Assembly (NCBI RefSeq): GCF_032884065.1
Contig: NC_088868.1
Span: 40,377,677-40,441,676 of the forward strand
Direction: 5' to 3'
DNA from: Artemia franciscana
Lineage: Eukaryota > Arthropoda > Branchiopoda > Anostraca > Artemiidae
DNA: 64,000 nt
Positions within the stretch are counted from its first letter, which is position 1, and each line of letters starts with the position of its first letter. Both the position numbers and the translations under genes were made by a program. Shown one piece after another: positions 56,361 to 64,000 of this stretch. A model generated the notes under the pieces. That model was not told the origin of the DNA. It was given only the letters and a program-made list of their open reading frames with translations, and made no database searches.

Positions 56361-56615
56361 TATAATTTGAAAATAACACAACTATACGAGCGATAAAACA
56401 TATATACCACAACCATAACTCAACTAACGAAAGAACTGCTAAGAGATAACACAACTATAAAGCGAAAACAGGTGAAAACTAACGGGAAAATAAACGAACT
56501 AAGAGGTGGAAGGGGCCCAGAGAAAAAATATAATCATTTTTCAATTTTGAGCCTAACTTTCGCAAAGGAGTAATAATGTCAGAAGCCCCGAAATACCGAA
56601 TTATTTTCTTTTCAA
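56361..56615. other. Spacer between two dispersed copies
   Basis: Contains ACACAACTATA words in several variants; no gene. Confidence 0.4.
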
Positions 56616-57720
56616 ACAGTTCGTGGTAAAGAACTGTAGTAAGGGGCGACCCGGCTCAATAGTAAACGGAACTCTAAAAAACGGAATTTTGATGCTAAAA
56701 GATACATCAAAAGAATCGAATTTTCACGCTGATTCTAAATATATAAGTTCCAATTAATTTAGTCTTTGTCATCAAAAGTTACGAGCCTGAGAAAATTTGC
56801 CCTATTTTGGAAAAAAGAGGGAAACATCCCCTAAAAGTCATAGAATCTTAACGAAAATCACACTATCGCATTCGGCATATCAGAGAACTCTATAGCAAAA
56901 ATTTCAAGCTCCTATCTAAAAAAATGTGGAATTTCATATTTTTTGCCAGAAGACAAATCACGGGTGCGTGTTTATTTGTTTGTTTGTTGTTGTTTTTTTC
57001 TTTTCCCCAGGGGTCATCGTATCGACCAGGTGGTCTTAGAGTGTCGCAAGAGGGCTCTTTCTTACGGAAATGAAAAGTTCTAGGGCCCTTTTAAGTGATA
57101 AAAAATTGGAGGGCAAATAGGCCCCCTCCCACGCTATTTTTTTTCCAAAAGTCAACAGATTAAAATTTTAAGATAGCCATTTTGTTCCGCATAGTCGAAA
57201 ACCATAATAACTATGTCTTTAGGAATGACTTACTCCCCCCCAATTCCTGGGGGAGGGGCTGCAAGTTACAAACTTTGACCAGTGTTTACATATAGTAATG
57301 GTTATTGGGAAGTGTACAGACGTTTTAGCCAAAAAAAAATTAATATACTAATTTCATTTCAATAATTTATGTGCGGAGAGCCAAAATCAAGCATGCATTA
57401 ATTCAAAAACGTTCAGAAATTAAATAAAAAAAACTAGTTTTTTTAACTGAAAGTAAGGAGCGACATTAAAACTTAAAACGAACAGAAATTACTCCGTATA
57501 TGAAATGGGTTGTCCCCTCCGCAGTCCCTCGCTCTTTACGCTAAAGTTTGACTCTTTGCCACAATTCTACTTTTTAAAAAAATTAAAAACTTTACCGTAA
57601 AGAGCGAGGGACTGCGGAGGGGACAACCCATTTCATATACGGAGTAATTTCTGTTCGTTTTAAGTTTTAATGTCGCTCCTTACTTTCAGTTAAAAAAACT
57701 AGTTTTTTTTATTTAATACT
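56616..57720 (+). repeat. Dispersed repeat with terminal palindrome and near-perfect hairpin module H, copy d
   Basis: Palindrome at 56616-56637 (one mismatch), then the same block order as the copy at 55437 up to ACAGACGTTTTAGCC at 57330. From 57430 to 57712 there is a near-perfect inverted repeat: AAAGTAAGGAGCGACATTAA, ACTCCGTATATGAAATGGGT, TGTCCCCTCCGCAGTCCCTC and GCTCTTTACG pair with CGTAAAGAGC, GAGGGACTGCGGAGGGGACA, ACCCATTTCATATACGGAGT and TTAATGTCGCTCCTTACTTT. Arms are about 120 bp and the loop about 40. Confidence 0.9.
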
Positions 57721-58280
57721 TTTAAAGTCTCTTTTGGCAATTCAGAATAGAATCCCCTAGACGGAATGGATCAGGGCCATATCCCTTCAAATTCCAATCC
57801 AGAATTGACGTAATAGGAGATGCATATTATGTAACAAGGAGCGTTTTTTATTTGATTGTTATGTTCATTACTTAAGAAACCTAAGTGTTTATGGAAAAGC
57901 CTACAGGACCCCCCAGTCACGATGTTAGTATTGATTATGTACACCTGGCTATTACGTGACTTGTTAATTTTTTGAAGATGACATAATCGCACGTACGTTT
58001 TTAGTACTCAGGGCCCTCCAGTCACGTGGGAAGCCCTCAGTTATAACTGAGGAAGGCGCACACGTGGGTGTCGCGCAATTCTTTAGGAGATGTATATTTT
58101 TGTTTATTGAAGATTTTTCTTTTGTTTCGAGATATTTCTTTTTCTTCGAGATATTTTTATTTTTTCAAAACATTTTCTTCGAGGCGTTTTTTCTTCAAAT
58201 TTCTTTTTATTCAAGACATTTCCATTGAAATATTTTCTTTTTCTTCAAGTTGTTTTTACATCGAGATGTTTCATCAAGAC
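57721..58280. other. No gene; TTTCTTCGAGATA-type short repeats at 58100-58280
   Basis: 57770-58060 has no assigned feature. 58100-58280 is a pyrimidine-rich run of imperfect TTTTTCTTCGAGATATT / TTCTTCAAG words. Confidence 0.5.
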
Positions 58281-59540
58281 ATTCTCCGAAGTACTTACAC
58301 TACACTGATAAAGAAGCTCTTCTCTAGGTTTAATGTCCATCCTTTTTTAGCACGAATTATAGCTAATTTCTTTGTGTAGTGCCTCAGGGCACAATACTGG
58401 CTCCACTAGTTTTTTCTAATCATTATAAACGAGCTGGCATTAAGCATATCAGATTGCTGAAAATGTGCTGATGATTCATCTATTGCAGAACTGTGCTACA
58501 AAAATATTCTGCAGCTACCATCATGGCTGATATATCAGGCGATGCTACTGCTGACAGGATAGTTGTTAATGTCTTAAGTCTGTTGTGCTGACTTTCTCGT
58601 TTCTTAGAAGTAGCCCAGGCATTTTACCCTCCCCTTCCTCCTTCCAGCCGTGTAACTGAACTTAAACTGCTTGGGGTGTATCTTACGGCTGATTTAAAGT
58701 GGGAGAAACAGACAAAAATGACGTTCCGGAGAGCGTCGCGGAAAACACGGAATTCCTTCAGATCACCTTTTGCGAGTTTATACCTCTTTTATACAGTTTT
58801 GCCTTGAATACTGTTCCCCCATTTGGCATTACGGCCTAACGCAGGAGTAGTTGGACACGATTGAGAGAGTTCAATTTTGGGCATTGTTGGTAATTTCAAA
58901 AGCACCCAAAGTCGTATGTTGTGCCAGCCTTCGACATTTTGGCCTTGACTCCCTTGCTAGCTAGCGAAAAAAACTATTGCTTGCTTTTGGTACAGGGGTG
59001 CTGAACACCACATCCCATAGATCCATACTGCCGCCTGATTTCAAACCACATCGAGAAACACCTGCAAGAGAAGTGGCAAGATGTACCTCGTGTACAGCCA
59101 ATCAATGAGTCTTGAAACAGATATTTGAAAAGCTTTGTTCGCTCATTTGTAAAGTTTTTTTTATGTTACTGCTAGTAAGTGAGAATAGCTTCAGCTCGCT
59201 AGTTATATCATATTTTGACTAGTCAGTTATTTTACTGATTTTATGTGGACGATAGGCTTTATTTCAAATTATCTCATAAGTGTTGACTGTGGATTGTACA
59301 TGTATTTGTGTTTTGACGACTAAAAAGAATATTTGGCTTGTCCGCTGCTTTAGTTCGTTAGTTATGTTTTATTATATTTTGACTAGTCAAATATTGTGTA
59401 CTGATTTTATGTGGATGATTAGAATTATTTTAAATTATTTCATATGTGTTAAGTAGAGATTGTATAAATATTTGTGTTTTGACGACTAAACGAATATTCG
59501 GCTTGTCCAGTGCTCGTTTTTTAAATAAATTGATTTGAAT
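58281..59540 (+). pseudogene. 5'-truncated LINE (RT palm to 3' UTR)
   Basis: The + strand begins within RT: FSRFNVHPFLARIIANFFV, then GTILAPLVF, ELALSISDC-KCADDSSIAEL (catalytic ADD near 58455), TELKLLGVYLTADLKWEKQ, YCSPIWHYGLTQE, LDTIERVQFWALLVIS and ASLRHFGLDSLAS, ending by 59145. All parts are linked by frameshifts. The 3' UTR contains a ~155-bp tandem duplication (TTTTGACGACTAAA at 59313 and 59476) and ends AAATAAATTGATTTGAATTG near 59545. Confidence 0.8.
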
Positions 59541-59554
59541 TGAATATTATCTAA

Positions 59555-60100
59555 TTAGAAATATTTGAGCATTTAAGAAACTTACATCTTAGTTTTCAGA
59601 AATAAGAATACTCATGGATAAAAAATATCTCGGTTTTAATAATAATATTTGGTAACTTAAGAAATATAAGATTTAGTTTTCATGAAAAGAAACACACAGT
59701 TAAAATAAATATTATTTTATTAAACATATTTAATCGTTTACGAAACTGGGGGATTAGTTTTCTTAAATAAAAACACAAACGGTTAAAATACATTTGATTT
59801 TCTTGATAATATTTCATTATCCAAGAAACTTGGGTTTTATGTATTCATAAAAAGAAGGGACACGGTTAAAATACATCTTATTTTATTAAAAAATATTTGA
59901 GTATTGAAGAAACTCTGGTTTGAGATTAAGAAATAGGAACACGTACGGTTAAAATACATCTGATTTTATCAATGATGTTTTATCATTTGAGTCACTTGGG
60001 GTTTAGTCTTCATAAGAAAAGAACGCAGACGGTTAAATCATATCTTATTTTATTAAAAATACTTGAGCATTTAAGGAACTTAGGCTTTAGTTTAAACAGG
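59555..60100. repeat. Minisatellite, ~83-bp unit, about 7 diverged copies
   Basis: Units recur near 59575, 59653, 59735, 59820, 59903, 59985 and 60073. Each has a TTTAAGAAACTTGGG-like word, a TTAGTTTTCATAAAAAGAA-like word and CGGTTAAAATACATCTTATT. It starts directly after the LINE 3' end. Confidence 0.85.
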
Positions 60101-60700
60101 GAATTTATTCTCTGTTTTGTTCAAAGAGACAGCATTATTTAGTTGAGGTTCTTGCTTGATTCTATGAAAGCTGTTTTTAAACAAATGAATATTGTAAGTT
60201 GTACCCGGGGGCGGGTAAGTTTTTATGGAATGGGTGGTCTACTAAACTTCGGATGGGGTTCATTTAAACGGAAATGAAAGCTTTAGCTCTTACCTGTACT
60301 TAATTACTTGCTAGTACTCGCTGCAAATTCAAGCCGTGTCCAGTCACATCATGGTGTACACCAGACGACGACATATCTCCTTCCAGAGACTTAGCTTGAG
60401 CATTGCAGGCTCTACGATCTTCAGCCACTGACGATCCGGACATTGGCCATACTTTCGAAATCCTTCGATTGGCTCCATATAACTTCACTGTAGCAAGCCA
60501 CGTCTTCTTTTGGTTCTTTGTCCAGCATTGTTGAAAAGCTCAGTAATAATGCCCTAGGGATTGTCAACCCCCTTCAAATAAACTGTAAACTTGTTTAAAC
60601 AATAAACTGTAAGTTTATTATTTACATATAGAATAAGTTATTGGGCATGTTTGAACTTTATTTTCCAAAAAGACCAAGGGTATTCAGGTAAACCTTTCAG
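60101..60700. other. No gene recognised
   Basis: A 62-codon - strand frame at 60300-60488 shows no known domain. A short CAAACTTTAATTTT-rich stretch follows. Confidence 0.45.
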
Positions 60701-61378
60701 AAAATGTTGAGGGAGTGTTGACTAAATCAAACCACGTTATGTGCATACGATTTTATTACTAAATCACGATATTAATTAAGAAATTAAAGGAAATGACATA
60801 CTGACCCAACAGTCAATATTTGCTATATACTAACGGCTACCACTGCCCCTACTGCTATTAATACTGCTTCTTGTGCTCTTGCTACTATTAATAATAAAAA
60901 ACTATTACTGCTCCTACTATTACCGCTAATATTATGATACTATTACTTTTAAGGTTACACGCATGAAGATGAAAATTTTACAGAAAATTGAGGGGAAACT
61001 TTCACTAAATCAAAACACAGTATGTGCATGCAAACTGTCAAAAAAGCATATATCAAGAATGGATTTGGGTATTGAGTTAGAGCTATGTAAGTCTAAGATT
61101 GTTAAGGTGAAAAGTTCATCAAAAAGGGGGTCAAAAGGGCACATCAGCAACATTTTTGGAACATCTAACCGAATCAGGATGAAACTTGCGGGATATCATA
61201 AGGAGGATATTCAACTGACCAAAAGAGACTATGTACATATTACTACCGTTGTTAATACTGCTGCTACTACTCTTACTACTGCTAATACAACGCTGCTATT
61301 GCTAATTAGTGTCGCTACTACTTCTTCTACACCCACCACAACTACTATGATACAAGTAGTCTTCACGATAGGTCCATG
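60700..61378. repeat. Tandem duplication (~290 bp) carrying imperfect trinucleotide (TAC/TGC) tracts
   Basis: GACTAAATCAAACCACGTTA with TGTGCATACGA (60720) recurs as CACTAAATCAAAACACAGTA with TGTGCATGCAA (61002). Each is followed by a (TACTGC)-like tract (60835-60950 and 61235-61370). The 138-codon frame at 60963 is a product of this structure, with a Thr-rich tail. Confidence 0.65.
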
Positions 61379-61380
61379 AA

Positions 61381-61690
61381 GGTGGTTAAATAAAAAAACA
61401 AGTTTTTTTTTAAATGAAAGTAAGGAGCAACATTAAAACTTAAAACGAACAGAAATGACTCCGTATATGAAAGGGGCTTTTCCTTCTCAACGCCCCGCTT
61501 TTTACGTTAAAGTTCGACTCTTTCTCTTGACTCTATTTTTAAAACAGTAAGAAACTTTATCGTAAAGAGCGGGGCGTTGAGGAGGAAAAGCCCCTTTCAT
61601 ATACGGAGTAATTTCTGTTCGTTTTAAGTTTTAATGTTGCTCCTTACTTTCATTTAAAAAAACTTGTTTTTTTTAATTTAATTTCTGGAT
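61381..61690. repeat. Hairpin module H, copy e
   Basis: A near-perfect inverted repeat: AAAGTAAGGAGCAACATTAA, CTCCGTATATGAAAGGGGCT, TTTCCTTCTCAACGCCCCGC pair with GCGGGGCGTTGAGGAGGAAA, AGCCCCTTTCATATACGGAG and TTAATGTTGCTCCTTACTTT. Arms are about 125 bp with a ~45-base loop. Note the GGGGCTTTTCC core, shared by both arms but different from copy d. Confidence 0.9.
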
Positions 61691-62893
61691 GTTTTTGAAT
61701 TAATGCATGTTTTGATCTTGGCTCTCCGCACATAAATAATTAAATCGAAATTTGCATATTAATTAATTGCAATTAATCGGAAGATTTTGAGAAAAAGGAG
61801 CGAGGGAGGAGGCCTAGTTGCTCTCCAATTTTTTTATTACTTAAAAAGCAACTAGAACTTTTAATTTTTTACAAACGTTTTCATTGGTAAAAATATAAGT
61901 AACTTACGAATTAACTTACGTAACAAACGTCTATATTCGTATGCATTTATTGCGTATATGAGGGGGGTTCAACCCTCGTCGATACCTCGCTCTTTACACT
62001 AAAGCTTAAATTTTGTCCCAACTCCTTAAGAATGACCTCTGAATCACAAAGGCCGTAGAATTAATGGTTGAAATTACTAAAAATACTTTAGCGTAAAGAG
62101 TGAGGTATAGCAAGGAGGTAAACCCCTCATATGCATAACAATTTTTGTTCGTTTTAAGTTTTAATCCTGCTCCTTACTTTCAGTAGAAAAAACTTTTCAT
62201 ATCTATTTTTCATTGTTATTTGAAATAATGCTAGAAAATCTTGCGGCCCCTTCATTGAAATTCTCTTCCCCCATGAAAAGTTTCTCCATGGAAATATCCT
62301 CCAACATAACCCCCCTCAACTCTCCCCCCTAAACCAAAAAATCCCCCTGAAAACGTCTGTACACTTCCTAGTAACAATTACTATATATAAACACAGGTCA
62401 AAGTTTGTAACTTGCAGCCCCTCCCACGGGGACTGCGGGGGAGTAAGTCGTCCCTAAAGACATAGTTATTAGGTTTTTAAACTATGGTGAATAGACTGGC
62501 TATCTCAGAATTTTTTTTCCGGTGACCTTTGGGAAGAAATGAGCGTGGGAGGGGGCCTAGATGCCCTCGAGTTTTTTGGTCACTTAAAAAGGGCGCTAGA
62601 ATTTTTAATTTCCGTTAGAATGAGACTTCTTGCGACATTCTAGGACCACTCAGTCGATACGATCACCCCTGGGAAAAAAAACAAAACAAAAAAAAAACAA
62701 AGTATGACTTTTAGGGGGTGTTTCTCCCTATTTTCTAAAATGAGGCAAATTTTCTCAGGCTCGTAACTTTTGATGGGTATAACTGATCTTGCTGAAACTT
62801 ATATATTTAAAATCAACATTTGAATGCGATTCTTTTGATATAACTATTGGTATCAATAGTCGCTCCTTACTACAGTTCATTACCACGAACTGT
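61691..62893 (-). repeat. Dispersed stem-loop-ended repeat, inverted, with a longer-loop hairpin
   Basis: 61950-62180 is a hairpin with a ~100-base loop (TATGAGGGGGGTTCAACCCT... versus GGTAAACCCCTCATATGCAT). The body then follows inverted (ACGTCTGTACACTTCC, GGGGGCCTAGATGCCCTCGA, AACTTTTGATGGGTATAACT) and ends in the palindrome at 62872-62893 (one mismatch). Confidence 0.85.
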
Positions 62894-62905
62894 TTGAAAA
62901 CTTGA

Positions 62906-62906
<1 letters not shown>

Positions 62907-62969
<63 letters not shown>
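62907..62969. repeat. (TA)n array, ~60 bp
   Basis: Pure TA shortly after the terminal palindrome of the dispersed copy. Confidence 0.98.
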
Positions 62970-62971
<2 letters not shown>

Positions 62972-64000
62972 GATGGAGTAGTAATTGATGGAGTTGGAGC
63001 ATATTGACTTTAGGCTAGTTAACCATACCACTCAACCAGCCTGAAAGTATTGACTTGACGCTCGAAGCTATTCCTAAGATACAGGTGATAACACCCTTTA
63101 GACAAACTGCAGGTACACAGTGTTTTAAATGTTTTAAATTTAGTTTCACAGCTAGTTAGTATGTCTTAAAAGTTTAAACTACATACCCTAAGCCGTTCCT
63201 GCAAAATTTCCGATCCGTTTTGACCACATGCATGCACAAAGTACGTTTAAATTAACTAAACATTCCTCAAAATTTTCACCTTCAATATCCTTAAGGTTTG
63301 AAGAGTCAAATATGCTCCGATTTTCAAAAATCGATTTCTAGGTGTAAATGGAGGAGAATATTCATAGCATATCGCCCATTTTCCAAGGGCTATGTGGGTC
63401 ATGTCACTTTCAGAGGAAAAGCTAAGGTATCTTTCAACTATGCTGTGGAAAATTAATACCTCAAAATTTTGATGTGATGTCTTTGAGGCGAGGCACCCAA
63501 AAGTGGAATGGAACAGGGGCTCGTTAGCCTCTAATCATTTTTGAATCTTAAAAAGCGAACTAGAACTACCAATTACTCTCTTAGGTTTTTCGTAAGAAAT
63601 GGGTTAGTGAACAGAAAAAAAACAACAACACATAAATCCAACATCGCTCTTTACTTAGGCAAAGTAATTGCATCGCCTACAAAAAAGCAGTATCCATTAT
63701 AAAGTGATATTTGAAAAGGAATATAAAGAAGAATTGGGATACTAATTATACTCTTTAAAAAACAACACTACTCTTATTTTATTTTTTCCTTGACTTCCTT
63801 GATTTTTACTATTATTCTTTCCTTTTAATTTCTTTATTTTAATTTTATTATTCTTGCTCTGGATAAATTATTTTCCTTGTGATTTTTAATGCGTTTTTTT
63901 TTTTTTTTTCGTATTCTTTCAATTAAGGAGCAGTCACTCTGGAGGAAGAACAAAATTTGGTCAAGAGCCACAAGGGTGAATTATCTTTAGAAATTTTTTT
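62970..64000. other. No gene; weak dispersed-family similarity near 63440-63600
   Basis: CTCAAAATTTTGATGTGATG, a GGGGCTCGTTAGCCTC block and an AAAAAGCGAACTAGAACTAC block resemble the dispersed family at low identity. The remainder is AT-rich with T-runs near 63895. Confidence 0.4.

Noticed and set aside
56051-56365. 104-codon Gly-rich frame
   Set aside because: Part of the dispersed stem-loop-ended repeat; the equivalent region of other copies is not open.
60300-60488. 62-codon - strand frame with comparatively balanced composition
   Set aside because: Too short, with no start context or known motif; cannot be supported without a database search.
60963-61379. 138-codon frame with Thr-rich tail
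   Set aside because: Lies in a tandem duplication with trinucleotide tracts; no family similarity and no splice or promoter context.

Overview
The window is eukaryotic and almost certainly from an arthropod. It has GT-AG introns, an intron-split nuclear gene for a mitochondrial complex I subunit, AT-rich DNA, long (TA)n arrays and very dense transposable elements. I suspect a branchiopod crustacean such as Artemia because the dispersed repeat with a palindromic end looks familiar from that genome, but that is memory and cannot be confirmed here. There are no bacterial operons and no CRISPR.

Only two host loci are supported. NDUFS8 (TYKY, the 2x[4Fe-4S] subunit of complex I) lies on the + strand as four exons between 4557 and 18222. 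Its targeting-peptide exon was not found. At 54622-54974 there is a likely coding exon that starts with ATG and encodes a signal-peptide protein of unknown family. Everything else is mobile or tandemly repeated DNA.

Layout. 1-1944: 5' part of a Ty3/gypsy LTR retrotransposon on the - strand, with an open gag-PR-RT frame, a tRNA-Leu type primer-binding site and an LTR. 2-18 kb: NDUFS8. Its 8.6-kb last intron holds a foldback element, a 2.8-kb minisatellite of 124-bp units that looks derived from coding DNA, a LINE tail, a Penelope-like RT/GIY-YIG remnant, and an element carrying a ~285-bp tandem array and a terminal hairpin. 19.1-24.5 kb: a SINE-like piece, then a nearly intact two-ORF LINE whose 1153-codon ORF2 is open. 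25-31.7 kb: dispersed repeats and a decayed - strand LINE with a tandemly triplicated endonuclease segment. 31.8-46.2 kb: a repeat block (noncoding segment, (TA)n, LINE EN/RT fragment) present twice, once with a duplicated noncoding part. 47.8-52.1 kb: a decayed Ty3/gypsy-type element on the - strand with integrase before reverse transcriptase (Gmr1-like order), carrying a LINE insertion. 52-64 kb: mainly copies of the dispersed family with terminal stem-loops and long internal hairpins, another LINE, minisatellites and (TA)n.

The signals most worth follow-up are three. First, the foldback family, in which the two arms of one copy match each other better than they match other copies. Second, the IN-before-RT retrotransposon. 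Third, the minisatellite that still reads as two diverged copies of a charged EEQR-rich peptide repeat.
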